A DNA stretch of 51,560 nt from a bacterium (GCA_021813325.1 JAKALA010000022.1:1-51560), one strand, 5' to 3'; shown: positions 1-9,145, counted from the stretch's first letter. Program-made: numbers and translations. Notes: generated from the letters alone by a model not told the origin.

Positions 1-276
1 TGCAGTTTCGTGACAATTTGTTCCGGACTGTGTCTCGTTCGTTTCATTGGTTATCAGTGTTCCTGACGGCGCGAAGCGCCGCCAGCAACGCTCATAACTC
101 CTGGCTCAATTTTAGGGGAGCTTGCCAAGGCCTTGCTGATTTTATCTCCCATGCTAAAACACCATCATATTTGTAACAATTATCACAAAGAATTGGTGTA
201 AAAGGCGTGCGAAGCCCCCCCCCTTGGGTATAGGATGCTCATCCTTTTAATCTGCGGCGCTCTGCCGCAACCGCCG
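1..276. other. Intergenic region at left edge
   Basis: No gene can be supported here. A 6-bp hairpin (CGGCGC, loop GAA, GCGCCG) lies at 67-81 without a following U-run. A run of nine C residues occupies 215-223. The first 66 bases are open in frame 1 and end in TGA, so they could be the tail of a gene entering from the left, but this is too short to claim. Confidence 0.5.
253..269 (-). terminator. Weak hairpin after queE
   Basis: A hairpin with stem TGCGGC/GCCGCA and a 5-nt loop lies 8 bases downstream of the queE stop codon on the minus strand. No clear U-tract follows, so it is only a candidate 3' end. Confidence 0.3.
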
Positions 277-1017
277 CTACACGCCGCGTTGTTCCGGTGG
301 CCAGATGATTTTGTGTTGCTGGATTTGGAAGCGCACGGGCAGCGCATCGGCGATGATTTTTTCCGCCAGTTCCTGACGCGAAATCGGTGTGTGATTAGTG
401 GGAATGGGCTTGAGCACCTTGTTTTGTTGCCCTGGCGCCAGCGGATGCACCCAGGAAAAGAGCAGGGGACATTTCCTGGTTAACTGGTGTTCCGCAATTT
501 GCGCTTTGGCCCAGTCATAGTCTTGCTGTGTGCCGATGACAAACTTCACTTCATCCGTCGCTTTCAAATGCGCGAGGTTGGAAAGCAGATTGCGTCCAGA
601 TTCGCCGCTGGACGGACATTTCAAATCCATAATGCGATGGACGCGCGGATCAATTTGGGAAATGTCATGCGCGCCGCTGGTTTCAATCAGCACCGTGAAG
701 CCGTCGTCACAAAGTTGCTGCATCAGCGGCAGGGAATTTTTCTGGAGCAAGGGTTCGCCGCCGGTCAGTTCCACGAGCGGAAGTTTTGGGCTTGCAGAAC
801 TCGCCGCTCCGAAAAAGGGTTTGGCCAGTTCGTGGACCTTGGTTATTACCCCGGCAAGCTCGCGTTTTTTGCCTTCGGTAAAGGCGTAGGCCGTGTCGCA
901 ATACGAGCAGCGCAAGTCACAGGTGGTGAGCCGGATAAAGATGCACGGCAACCCGGCGAAGGTGCTTTCGCCTTGCAGGCTCAAATAGATTTCGTTGACG
1001 ACGAGCGTTTCGGACAC
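277..1017 (-). CDS. queE: 7-carboxy-7-deazaguanine synthase QueE
   Basis: This radical-SAM enzyme turns 6-carboxy-tetrahydropterin into 7-carboxy-7-deazaguanine, a step of the preQ0/queuosine pathway in the cytoplasm. The 246-residue protein has the Fe-S ligands C33, C37 and C40 in a CX3CX2C arrangement, the early LQGES motif (residues 14-18) typical of QueE, and the SAM-contacting LTGGEP segment at 84-89. The length is normal for the family. It stands alone: no queC, queD or queF is visible. It is divergent from the secreted peptidase gene at 1116, with about 98 bp between the starts. No preQ1-type aptamer was recognised in its leader. Confidence 0.93.
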   Translation of the reverse strand: MSETLVVNEIYLSLQGESTFAGLPCIFIRLTTCDLRCSYCDTAYAFTEGKKRELAGVITKVHELAKPFFGAASSASPKLPLVELTGGEPLLQKNSLPLMQQLCDDGFTVLIETSGAHDISQIDPRVHRIMDLKCPSSGESGRNLLSNLAHLKATDEVKFVIGTQQDYDWAKAQIAEHQLTRKCPLLFSWVHPLAPGQQNKVLKPIPTNHTPISRQELAEKIIADALPVRFQIQQHKIIWPPEQRGV

Positions 1018-1089
1018 GAACGCAGTTTAATCAGCAGCGGATAAAATGGAAATGGGATTGCGCGTGCTGGTTTTTCGGCGGCAGTGCGG

Positions 1090-1095
1090 TATAAT
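1090..1095 (+). promoter_or_regulatory. Possible -10 box in queE/peptidase divergent spacer
   Basis: A perfect TATAAT lies 21 bases upstream of the start of the gene at 1116, within an AT-rich stretch (TATAATTATAAAAAG). No convincing -35 element is seen 16-18 bases upstream. The sequence is nearly palindromic, so it could serve either gene. Confidence 0.3.
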
Positions 1096-1115
1096 TATAA
1101 AAAGTTTTTTCACAC

Positions 1116-2723
1116 ATGCGTTTCTTTGTTCGACGAGGATGGTGTTGGGTCGCTGCGATCATTTTGAGCCAGGCACTGGTTGTGTCGGCGCAATATCGTG
1201 ACCGCATTGGCGCGACGACCTTGTCGGCGGTGACGAATCTTAATGGCGCGGGCATCCAAATGGCGCAGATCGAAGCGAGTGATGGCGCGAGCCTGCCGGC
1301 GTTTGAGGTGAATCCGGTGGCGGCTGGGCAAGCGACCAATATTTTTACGTATATTTCCAGTGTCGGATCGACAAATGCCTTTCCGAATTTGGTGGGAAAT
1401 GAGTCCGGCCACGCGGATAACGTGGCCAAAATTTGCTTTGGCATATCCGCAGGCATTGCCACCAATGTGGACCATGTGCTGAACTATGATGCCGATTATT
1501 TCTTCAACAGCATTGTGGTATCAAATACGCCTGACATCCACGCGGTGGTGGCCAATCAAAGTTTCATTTTTTGCAATGCGGATTACAGCCACTTGGATCT
1601 CGCCGCCGAGGAAAGTGCGGATTCCGAATACGACAATTACTCGGCGCAATACCGCACCTTGTTCATTTCAGGCGCCGGCAACGGCGGGCCGACCAACCAG
1701 GCGATCGTTTTTCCTCCGGCCACCTGCTACAATGGCATTGGCGTCGGAGCGTTCGGTGGTGGCTCCAGCGGTGGTCCAACACTGGATAACGGACGTTGCA
1801 AGCCGGACATTGTGGCGCCGGCTTCCGAAACCAGCTTTTCAACCCCACAAGTGGCCGGCGCGGCGGTGTTGTTGATGCAGGCGGCTTTGCGCGGTGATGC
1901 GGGCGCGGATACCAATTCCGCCAGTGATCTTCGCACCGTCAAGGCGCTGCTGCTGAACGGTGCGGTCAAGCCGGTGGACTGGACGAATTCAAGTCTTTCG
2001 CCCCTGGATTTGCGGTATGGCGCGGGCGTGCTGAATGTCTTCAATTCCTACGAACAACTGGCGGGCGGCAAACACGACAGCATGGCCACCAATACGGTTT
2101 CATTGAACGCCGCACATCCGCCGATCAGTTCGTCCGGCGCGATCAGCACCTTGATGGGATGGAATTTTGCTACGAATTCGAGCGGTAAAAACGGTCCGCC
2201 AAACGATTGCCTTCACCACTACTTTTTCAATGTGACCAATGCCGATTCGTCGGCCAGCTTCATGGCCACAGCGACTTTGGTCTGGAACCGGCAACGCAAC
2301 CAGTCGGCCATCAACAATCTGAATCTGTTTCTTTACAACTGCGCCAACAGCAATCTCGTGACGTGCAGCACGAGTCTGGTGGACAACGTGGAACACATCT
2401 ACGTGCCGCAATTGTCCCCAGGCCGATACGATTTGCAGGTTTGGAAAGCGGGCGGTGCGAGCATCGTCAGCGCGGCGGAACCTTACGCGCTGGCGTGGCA
2501 ATTTGTTCCGCAACCGGTTCTGTCCATTCAGGGAATGACCAGCGCCGCGCTCGCCTGGCCGCTTTACCCGGCTGGTTTTCAGGTGGTGGCCGGCACGAAT
2601 CTCGTCGCCGGTTCGTGGCGCACCAATGGATTTCCGGCGGCGGTCATTACGAACGGACAAAACAGGCTTTGGGTGAACGCCACCAATTCCGCGCGCTTTT
2701 TCCGGCTCGAGCAATTGCCTTGA
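1116..2723 (+). CDS. Secreted subtilase-like (S8) protein with altered Asp
   Basis: This 535-residue exported protein has a signal peptide (about residues 1-25, ending VVSAQ) and a subtilisin-like fold. The His block is GHADNVA (H99), the oxyanion Asn lies in SGAGNGG (N189), and the Ser block is ETSFSTPQVAGAA (S240). Where subtilases carry the catalytic Asp (VIDTG) this protein reads QIEAS, with E53 at the Asp position. It may therefore be a weak or inactive peptidase, or it may use another acid. The C-terminal ~70 residues, ending ARFFRLEQLP, resemble the ends of the large secreted proteins near 32-51 kb. The ATG at 1116 is chosen because the signal peptide begins there. The stop overlaps or abuts the next gene. 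Confidence 0.8.
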   Translation: MRFFVRRGWCWVAAIILSQALVVSAQYRDRIGATTLSAVTNLNGAGIQMAQIEASDGASLPAFEVNPVAAGQATNIFTYISSVGSTNAFPNLVGNESGHADNVAKICFGISAGIATNVDHVLNYDADYFFNSIVVSNTPDIHAVVANQSFIFCNADYSHLDLAAEESADSEYDNYSAQYRTLFISGAGNGGPTNQAIVFPPATCYNGIGVGAFGGGSSGGPTLDNGRCKPDIVAPASETSFSTPQVAGAAVLLMQAALRGDAGADTNSASDLRTVKALLLNGAVKPVDWTNSSLSPLDLRYGAGVLNVFNSYEQLAGGKHDSMATNTVSLNAAHPPISSSGAISTLMGWNFATNSSGKNGPPNDCLHHYFFNVTNADSSASFMATATLVWNRQRNQSAINNLNLFLYNCANSNLVTCSTSLVDNVEHIYVPQLSPGRYDLQVWKAGGASIVSAAEPYALAWQFVPQPVLSIQGMTSAALAWPLYPAGFQVVAGTNLVAGSWRTNGFPAAVITNGQNRLWVNATNSARFFRLEQLP

Positions 2724-2776
2724 TGCGCTGGGTGGCGACTTGCAAAAACGGGCGAGCTGGTCGATTTAATGGAGAG

Positions 2777-4033
2777 ATGCAAGTTTACGAACATCCAACG
2801 TTTCAGATGGCGTGCCGGCAATTTGATCGCGTGGCCGATCACTTGCAAATTCCCGAAAGCGACTGCGGACGGCTTAAATTTCCCAAACGCTCCCTGGCCG
2901 TTGCCCTGCCGGTGCATATGGACGATGGCACCACTCAGGTCTTCAGCGGTTACCGCGTGCAACATCATCTTACCATTGGCCCCACCAAAGGAGGCTTGCG
3001 GTATCATCCTGACGTCAAGCTTGGCGAGGTGGCGGCGCTGGCGATGTGGATGAGTTGGAAATGCGCATTGGCCGGTCTGCCTTTTGGCGGCGCCAAAGGC
3101 GGCATTGCGTGTGATCCGTCCAAACTTTCGCCGGGTGAAGTGGAACGTCTCACCCGCCGCTTCACGCAGGAAATGATTCCATTCATCGGCCCACAGATGG
3201 ATGTGATGGCGCCGGATGTGGGCACGAATGAACAGACCATGGCGTGGATCATGGATACTTTTTCCATGCACGCCGGATATACGGTGCCCAGCGTGGTGAC
3301 GGGCAAACCGGTGGGGTTGGGCGGTTCGCTGGGCCGGCGCGAAGCCACCGGGCGCGGCGTTGCTTATCTCATTAATCGCGCGGCAGATGTGTTGAGCCTG
3401 GACCTGGGGAAATCCACGGCGGTGGTGCAGGGATTTGGAAATGTGGGGTCGGTTGCGGCTTATTCGCTCGGACGTTACGGCGCCAAGGTGATCGCGGTCA
3501 GCGATGTGGGCGGGGCGATTTACAATTCGATGGGATTGGATTTATTGGCCTTGGAAAAATACGTCGCCCAAAACCACCGGGTGGGAGGCTTCCCCGGCGC
3601 GGAGCCGATTGCCCACGAACAACTGCTCTTGTTGCCCTGCGATATTCTCGTGCCGGCCGCATTGGAACGGCAAATTACGGCGGAAAATGCGGGCAAAATT
3701 CAATGTCGCATTTTGGCGGAAGGCGCCAATGGTCCGACCACGCCGGAAGCGGACGCGATTTTGGAACAGCGCCCGGAAGTTTTTGTCATTCCCGACGTGC
3801 TCGCCAATTCGGGCGGCGTGATTGTGAGTTATTTTGAGTGGGTGCAGGATTTGCAGAGTTTCTTTTGGAGCGAAACAGAAATCGCAGACAAGCTGTTCCG
3901 GATTCTGGAGAATTCCTGGGCGCAGATTCTCAATTGCAGCCGCAAACAAAATATTTCCATGCGGCTGGCGGCGTTGAGCACGGGCATTCGTCGCGTGTAT
4001 GAAGCCAAACGCCAGCGCGGATTATTTCCGTGA
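2777..4033 (+). CDS. gdhA: Glu/Leu/Phe/Val family amino-acid dehydrogenase (probably glutamate)
   Basis: This enzyme catalyses reversible NAD(P)-dependent oxidative deamination, most likely of glutamate, linking nitrogen and carbon metabolism in the cytoplasm. The 418-residue length fits hexameric bacterial enzymes. Visible motifs are PTKGGLRYHP (K71), KCALAGLPFGGAKGG (K95 and catalytic K107) and the Rossmann segment QGFGNVGSVAA. I chose the ATG at 2777 because family similarity begins there. An in-frame ATG at 2723, overlapping the preceding TGA, would add 18 residues. The reading frame stays open farther upstream inside the peptidase gene, but that part is out of frame with a real protein. 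Substrate specificity is inferred from family resemblance, not proven. Confidence 0.88.
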   Translation: MQVYEHPTFQMACRQFDRVADHLQIPESDCGRLKFPKRSLAVALPVHMDDGTTQVFSGYRVQHHLTIGPTKGGLRYHPDVKLGEVAALAMWMSWKCALAGLPFGGAKGGIACDPSKLSPGEVERLTRRFTQEMIPFIGPQMDVMAPDVGTNEQTMAWIMDTFSMHAGYTVPSVVTGKPVGLGGSLGRREATGRGVAYLINRAADVLSLDLGKSTAVVQGFGNVGSVAAYSLGRYGAKVIAVSDVGGAIYNSMGLDLLALEKYVAQNHRVGGFPGAEPIAHEQLLLLPCDILVPAALERQITAENAGKIQCRILAEGANGPTTPEADAILEQRPEVFVIPDVLANSGGVIVSYFEWVQDLQSFFWSETEIADKLFRILENSWAQILNCSRKQNISMRLAALSTGIRRVYEAKRQRGLFP

Positions 4034-4040
4034 ACGCGAA

Positions 4041-4910
4041 TTAATGACAGCAACCACAGGCATCCCCGTGGTGAGGATGGGCGCTGGCCGGAGCGGTGGA
4101 TTGGCCGGCCAATGGATTTAGCGCGAAATGCTTTCCGATGCGGTAGCTGCTGGCGATGGCTTCGGTGATGAAATTTTTCCCAATCTCCACCGCCGCCGGC
4201 AAATCGTGGCCCAGGGCCAATGCGGCGCAAATCGCTGCCGAATAAGTGCAGCCGGTGCCGTGCGTGGAAACGCCGCGCACAAACGGCGCCGAAAGCAATA
4301 ACTCCGTCTCGCCGTCGAAGAACACATCAATCGCCGCGCGGCAGCCTTTGAGATGTCCGCCTTTCACCAATGCCGCGCAACCGTAAGTGGATACAATTTC
4401 ACGGGCGGCGCGGCGCAAGTCTTCGGGTGAACGGAGCTTTTGTCTGGCTAAAATTTCCGCCTCGTCGAGATTGGGCGTGACCAGCGTGGCCAGCGGCAGG
4501 AGTTTTTCTTTCAACGCTTTTTCGGCTGTTGGTTTGAGCAGACGGGCGCCGCTGGTGGAGACCATCACCGAATCCACCACCAATTTTGAATTTTGAATTT
4601 TGAATTCGGAATTTTGAAAAAACTTGGCGACGACGCTGATGTTCTCTGCGGAAAACAGCATTCCGGTTTTGACGGCGCGCGGCGGCAGTTCGGCAAACAC
4701 CGCTTCCATTTGCTGCCGGAGCATTTTGGGCGAACAGGATTCCACGCCTAAAACGGTTTTTGGATTCTGCGCCGTGAGACAGGCGATGGCGCTGGTTCCA
4801 TGCACGCCGAGCGCGGCGAACGTTTTTAAATCCGCCTGAATGCCCGCGCCGCCACCGCTGTCAGAACCGGCGATCGTCAAGGCGATGGGAAGTTTTGGGA
4901 ATGATTTCAT
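4041..4910 (-). CDS. thiD: Hydroxymethylpyrimidine phosphate kinase ThiD
   Basis: ThiD phosphorylates HMP and HMP-P in thiamine biosynthesis. The 289-residue protein carries the N-terminal SGGGAGIQADLKT motif, the VVDSVMVSTSGA segment and the anion-hole/catalytic HGTGCT motif near residue 220. Two oddities stand out. First, residues encoded by 4582-4616 (QNSEFKIQNSKL) derive from five tandem 7-nt units, a likely later insertion into a surface loop. Second, the last residues (AHPHHGDACGCCH) form a His/Cys-rich tail that the enzyme family does not need and that looks metal-binding. It converges on the dehydrogenase gene, with only 7 bases between. No TPP riboswitch was recognised upstream. The pseudopilin gene lies 39 bp upstream on the same strand. 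Confidence 0.92.
   Translation of the reverse strand: MKSFPKLPIALTIAGSDSGGGAGIQADLKTFAALGVHGTSAIACLTAQNPKTVLGVESCSPKMLRQQMEAVFAELPPRAVKTGMLFSAENISVVAKFFQNSEFKIQNSKLVVDSVMVSTSGARLLKPTAEKALKEKLLPLATLVTPNLDEAEILARQKLRSPEDLRRAAREIVSTYGCAALVKGGHLKGCRAAIDVFFDGETELLLSAPFVRGVSTHGTGCTYSAAICAALALGHDLPAAVEIGKNFITEAIASSYRIGKHFALNPLAGQSTAPASAHPHHGDACGCCH
4582..4616. repeat. Heptanucleotide tandem repeat inside thiD
   Basis: Five consecutive 7-base units are seen: AATTTTG three times, AATTCGG once, then AATTTTG again. Because 7 is not a multiple of 3, gain or loss of one unit would shift the thiD frame. The present copy number keeps the gene open. Short heptanucleotide tandem repeats of this style are known from cyanobacteria. 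Confidence 0.85.
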
Positions 4911-4949
4911 GAGCGAGGTTTGTTAAAAGACGGGCATTGAGACGTAAAT

Positions 4950-5816
4950 TTATTTGTGAATGCTGGCGTGCTGGTTCAACCACTGCAAGTCCTCGTTATT
5001 GCTGCCGGAAATGATCCGGATGTGATCGCCGTCGCCGCCGCTGGAACGGAGCCACGCAGGATCCGGGGAAGGGCCGGTGGCGGTGACGGTGTGAGCCAAA
5101 TCCCAGGTCTGAGGATTTGACCATCGGTGCGATTCCACATGGCCATCGGCAAAGGCAATGGTTCCAAGGTGCTCATGTTCCACGGAAGGGCGATGGTAAA
5201 AGAACGCTGAACTTTCCTGAACCATGAAGGCCGGGAAGCAGATGCTGACCGGCGAGGTGTCAACGAAGGTAAACAGTTCGCTGGCGCGGCGGGCGGCCAG
5301 GTCGGAGGTTTTGCGAAAGGCGACGTAATTGGGATTGTTTTCATTCATTTCGCCGAATTCCCAGTTGAGATAGGAATTCAAGGCGTAGGTGCGCACGCGC
5401 GATTGGAAGGTGCCATTAACCTCCAAAGTGCTATGGTCGGCCGGGCAGCGATACACCGCGATGGTTTTGAGGTAGTCCGCAAACAGCGCGTATTGCGGCG
5501 ACTGTAGATAATTCACGTTGGTGTAAGCCTCATGGTCATTGTGCCAGTAGCCTGCCACCCAGGTTTTGTTTCTGCCGTCGGTGCTATAACCATTGGCCAC
5601 CAATTTTTCGCTGCTGTCGTCGGAATACATCTGCCGGGTTAACTCCAATTGTCTGAGATTGTTGAGGCATTGGATTCGGTAGCTTTGAGCTTTGGCGCGG
5701 GTCAGTGCAGGCAATAACAGTGCGGCCAGGATGGCAATGATGGCGATGACAACCAGCAGTTCAATCAGCGTGAACGCCGTGGGCGAATGGATTCTTACCT
5801 GGCCGGCAGTTTTCAT
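4950..5816 (-). CDS. Type II secretion-like pseudopilin, H-X9-DG family
   Basis: This is a 288-residue protein with a class III (prepilin) signal, [25 protein letters not shown]. Cleavage would fall after A14, with F15 at +1 and E19 at +5; most relatives have Gly at -1, so Ala here is unusual. The C-terminal region contains [12 protein letters not shown], matching the H-X9-DG motif of pseudopilins that are greatly expanded in Planctomycetes and Verrucomicrobia. No secretion ATPase or secretin is nearby, so it probably works with machinery encoded elsewhere, or as a surface or periplasmic protein. The function is unknown. It is divergent from polX (100-bp spacer) and precedes thiD on the same strand. 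Confidence 0.85.
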   Translation of the reverse strand: MKTAGQVRIHSPTAFTLIELLVVIAIIAILAALLLPALTRAKAQSYRIQCLNNLRQLELTRQMYSDDSSEKLVANGYSTDGRNKTWVAGYWHNDHEAYTNVNYLQSPQYALFADYLKTIAVYRCPADHSTLEVNGTFQSRVRTYALNSYLNWEFGEMNENNPNYVAFRKTSDLAARRASELFTFVDTSPVSICFPAFMVQESSAFFYHRPSVEHEHLGTIAFADGHVESHRWSNPQTWDLAHTVTATGPSPDPAWLRSSGGDGDHIRIISGSNNEDLQWLNQHASIHK

Positions 5817-5916
5817 CGCGTGGTCCGTCCAGGCAAATTAACACCCCCGTGGCTTGGGACAAGTTTGAAGCAATTTTTAACTTTGAACGATTTACGCCCG
5901 GCCTCATCTTGAGCGC

Positions 5917-7653
5917 ATGGACAAAGATAAAGTCGCGGAAATTTTGGTGGAGATCGGCACGTTGCTGGAATTGAAAGGCGAAAATCCGTTCAAGACGCGC
6001 GCCTATTCGAATGGCGCGCGCATCATCGAAGGCTTGAGTGAGCCGTTGGCAACTATCGTCAAGGAGAAGCGCTTGGGACAAATCAAAGGCATCGGCGAAG
6101 CTTTGGAGCAGAAAATCACGGAATTGGTTGAGACCGGCAAACTGAAGTATTACGAGGAATTGAAAACGTCCATTCCGCCGGGGTTGATTGAGATGTTACA
6201 AATCTCGGGTCTCGGGCCGAAGAAAATCCAGGCCATGCACAAGCAGCTCGGGATTGATTCCATCGAGAAATTGGAAGCCGCTTGCAAGGCCGGCAAAGTG
6301 GCTGAACTGGCCGGGTTTGGCGAGAAAACGCAGGCCAATATTTTGGAAGGCATCGCGCTCAAGCGCACCTATGCCAGCAAGCACTTACTCAGCGACGCCT
6401 GGCTGGCGGCGGAACCGTTGCTGGAAAGTTTGCGGCAACAGCCCGATGTCATCCGTTGCAGCACGGCCGGGAGTTTGCGGCGCTTCAAGGAGGTGATTGG
6501 TGACATTGATTTTCTGGCGTCGAGCAAGAATCCGGTGGCGGTCATCGATTTTTTTGTGTCGCAACCTGGCATGGTCAAAGTGCTGGCCAAGGGAGAAACC
6601 AAGGCGAGCGTGATTCTGGAGGGGGGAATCCAAAGCGATCTGCGCGTGGTGAGCGACGCGGAATTCCCGTTTGCTTTGGCTTATTTCACCGGCAGCAAAG
6701 AGCATAACATCGTCATGCGGCAACGGGCGATTCAGCGCGGTTTGCGGCTGAATGAATATGGACTGTTCAAATCCAAAGAAGAAACGCGAGATCCAAAACT
6801 GCTCGTGTCGTGCCGGACCGAGGAGGAAATTTTTGCGGCATTGGATCTGGCGTTTGTGCCGCCGGAACTGCGCGAGGATCACGGAGAATTCGCCTCCGCC
6901 GAGCAGAATGCTTTGCCGAAATTGGTGGAATGGTCGGACCTGAAAGGCGCGCTGCACAATCATTCCAACTGGAGCGACGGCCACAATACGTTGGAGGAAA
7001 TTGCGGAATTTATGGACGGACTGGGGTTGGAATACTGGGCGATCACGGATCATTCCAAGGCGTCCTATCAGGCCAATGGTTTGGACGCCAAACGTGTTCG
7101 GGAACAGATCAAAGAGATTGGGCGGATCAATGAAAAATTTGCGGCGGCGGGCCGGGGCTTTCGCCTCCTGACCGGCAGCGAGGTGGATATTCTCAAGGAC
7201 CGGCTGGATTTCGAGGATGATATTTTGGCGGAATTGGAAGTGGTGGTGGCCAGCCTGCATGTTCCATCCAACAGCGAGGCTGAAAACACCAAACGTCTGA
7301 TCCGGGCAGCGGAGAATCCACATGTCCACATTCTTGGGCACTTGACCGGGCGGTTGCTTTTGGAGCGGGAGCCATATCCAGTGAACGTGCCGGCAGTCAT
7401 TGATGCCTGTGCGGCAACAGGGACTTGGATCGAACTGAATTGCAATCCTTACCGGCTGGATTTGGACTGGCGTCATTGGGCGTATGCCCGCGAAAAAGGG
7501 GGCAAATGCGTGATTAATTCCGATGCGCATCGCAATGCCCATGCTGGCTTTTTGCGTTTGGGCGCCGGGGTCGCCCGGAAGGGTGGGTTGAGCAAAAAGG
7601 CGGTTGTGAATACGCTTCCGCTGGCGGAATTGCGTTTGGAACTGGCAAATTGA
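5917..7653 (+). CDS. polX: Family X DNA polymerase / PHP exonuclease PolX
   Basis: This is a DNA repair polymerase with 3'-5' exonuclease activity. The order of parts in 578 residues is N-terminal helix-hairpin-helix segments (about 1-150), the nucleotidyltransferase core with GSLRRFKEVIGDIDF (metal ligands D196 and D198), the thumb/steering region GSKEHNIVMRQRA, and a C-terminal PHP domain. The PHP domain begins with HNH (H347, H349) and includes ITDHSK, GSEVDIL, ASLHV, HILGH and NSDAHR. All expected PHP metal-binding segments look intact. The length equals bacterial PolX. It is a single gene, divergent from the pseudopilin. Confidence 0.95.
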   Translation: MDKDKVAEILVEIGTLLELKGENPFKTRAYSNGARIIEGLSEPLATIVKEKRLGQIKGIGEALEQKITELVETGKLKYYEELKTSIPPGLIEMLQISGLGPKKIQAMHKQLGIDSIEKLEAACKAGKVAELAGFGEKTQANILEGIALKRTYASKHLLSDAWLAAEPLLESLRQQPDVIRCSTAGSLRRFKEVIGDIDFLASSKNPVAVIDFFVSQPGMVKVLAKGETKASVILEGGIQSDLRVVSDAEFPFALAYFTGSKEHNIVMRQRAIQRGLRLNEYGLFKSKEETRDPKLLVSCRTEEEIFAALDLAFVPPELREDHGEFASAEQNALPKLVEWSDLKGALHNHSNWSDGHNTLEEIAEFMDGLGLEYWAITDHSKASYQANGLDAKRVREQIKEIGRINEKFAAAGRGFRLLTGSEVDILKDRLDFEDDILAELEVVVASLHVPSNSEAENTKRLIRAAENPHVHILGHLTGRLLLEREPYPVNVPAVIDACAATGTWIELNCNPYRLDLDWRHWAYAREKGGKCVINSDAHRNAHAGFLRLGAGVARKGGLSKKAVVNTLPLAELRLELAN

Positions 7654-7734
7654 TGCTTGCGGCTCTGATATGGAATGGCATTAATTACAGAAATTTAGAG
7701 GTGACAAGTGATAAAAAAAAAACTAAAAAATGTT

Positions 7735-7764
7735 TTGACGGATGTCTTGCTGGACTGGTAGTTT
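7735..7764 (+). promoter_or_regulatory. Probable sigma-70-type promoter of the EPS cluster
   Basis: TTGACG (7735-7740) and TAGTTT (7759-7764) are separated by 18 bases. An A-rich stretch just upstream could act as an UP element. The leader before the ATG at 7842 is about 70 bases. TGACGGA at 7736-7742 is repeated inverted at 7778-7784, so the leader may fold. Confidence 0.4.
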
Positions 7765-7841
7765 TGCGGGGAAATCGTCCGTCAGAAAATCCGTAATGGA
7801 TTAGCAACAGGTGTCAGTGGAAACACAAATTCAGGCGTAAA

Positions 7842-9101
7842 ATGAAAAAAATCTTTATCTCTGCTGGTCTGGCAGCAATCGCTGTTGGATTTCCTTCCGT
7901 GCATGCTCAGAGCATGGACGCGGCTCCGTCAAAACTCTGGAATGTGTCTGCGACACTGCGCGGTTTTTATGACGACAACTATACGGCTACAAGCACAAAA
8001 CGTGACAGTTTTGGTTTTGAAGTGGCTCCGTCGGTGTCTGCCAACATGGATATGCGCCAGACGGACATTGGTGTGCGTTATACATTTGGGCTGTATTATT
8101 ACCAAGATCGCGCCAATCAAGCTGGTAAATCTGGTGGGCCGATTGACTATACTCATCAGGCTGATGTGTGGCTGGATCACGCCTTTACTGAATCCTTGAA
8201 GGCGAATGTGAGTGATTCCTTGGTGGTTGCGCAGGATCCGAAGTTGATGGATGGTGGTGCGACCATACGTGTTCAGGGCAACAATTTGGCCAACCGCGCC
8301 AATGTGATGTTGACCAAGGATTGGACGCGGGAGTTTTCCACGGAAACTTTTTACGGGAATAATTACATTCATTATTCTAGCGGTTCTCCTAGTAGTGTGG
8401 GTGGTGTGAGTTATGATGCTTTGTTGAGTCGTATTGAACAGAACGTGGGCACGGATTTTAGTTGGTTGTTTGAACAAGAGACCACGGGATTTATTGGTTA
8501 TAAATTTAGCTGGGTGAATTACACGGCGGATAAAAATATTGGTGGCGGCTTCCGGAGCGATTCGCGAAATCAGCGCTCTCATTATGTTTATGTTGGGGCG
8601 ACGCATAAGTTTAGTCCCAACTTGAGCGCCACGGCCAAAGGGGGTATGACTCTTGTGGATCTTTATAATGATCCGACTGCCAGTAAAAACAGCACGGCTC
8701 CGTATGCCGATTTGTCGGCAACATGGACTTTCATGCCGGGCAGTTATGTTTTGGCCGGATTTAGGCAGGATACTCGTTCGACGGATGCGGCATATCACGA
8801 TGGTGCCACGCAGTTAACGCAATATCAAGAAATGTCGCAGTTTTATATGAACTTGAGTCATCAATTCGATGCCAAGCTGACCGGTTCGTTGACGGCTCAG
8901 TATGCCTATTCGAAATTTAAAGATGGTTACTATGGTAATCATGCTGATAATGAAGTGGATGCCGGTGCGAACTTGTCCTATCAGATTACCCGCAATTTCT
9001 CTGCGGACGTTGGCTATAACTTTACGGATTTGCTTTCTGACTTTGGTAGCCGCGAATATTCCCGCAACCGTGTTTACATCGGTGTGGGAGCGAGCTATTA
9101 A
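7842..9101 (+). CDS. Outer-membrane beta-barrel protein of the EPS cluster
   Basis: This 419-residue exported protein has a clean signal peptide (MKKIFISAGLAAIAVGF..., cleavage after A22 in SVHA-QS). The rest is alternating amphipathic strands with aromatic girdles and ends in VYIGVGASY, a terminal aromatic residue typical of BAM substrates. I see no enzyme motif. It resembles the barrels often found next to exopolysaccharide export genes. The position directly upstream of the chain-length/kinase and Wza-like genes suggests a role as the outer-membrane pore or an accessory for polymer release. A terminator-like hairpin separates it from the next gene, so it may be expressed in excess. Confidence 0.75.
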   Translation: MKKIFISAGLAAIAVGFPSVHAQSMDAAPSKLWNVSATLRGFYDDNYTATSTKRDSFGFEVAPSVSANMDMRQTDIGVRYTFGLYYYQDRANQAGKSGGPIDYTHQADVWLDHAFTESLKANVSDSLVVAQDPKLMDGGATIRVQGNNLANRANVMLTKDWTREFSTETFYGNNYIHYSSGSPSSVGGVSYDALLSRIEQNVGTDFSWLFEQETTGFIGYKFSWVNYTADKNIGGGFRSDSRNQRSHYVYVGATHKFSPNLSATAKGGMTLVDLYNDPTASKNSTAPYADLSATWTFMPGSYVLAGFRQDTRSTDAAYHDGATQLTQYQEMSQFYMNLSHQFDAKLTGSLTAQYAYSKFKDGYYGNHADNEVDAGANLSYQITRNFSADVGYNFTDLLSDFGSREYSRNRVYIGVGASY

Positions 9102-9145
9102 GATGCCGGAGGCCGATTTCCACAGCATGGTTTGAACATTTACGC

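Noticed and set aside
1018-1115. Possible preQ1 riboswitch before queE
   Set aside because: The leader is short and shows no recognisable pseudoknot-type aptamer pattern.
2207-2776. Upstream extension of the dehydrogenase frame inside the subtilase-like gene
   Set aside because: Family similarity begins at 2777, and the extension overlaps a real gene in another frame.
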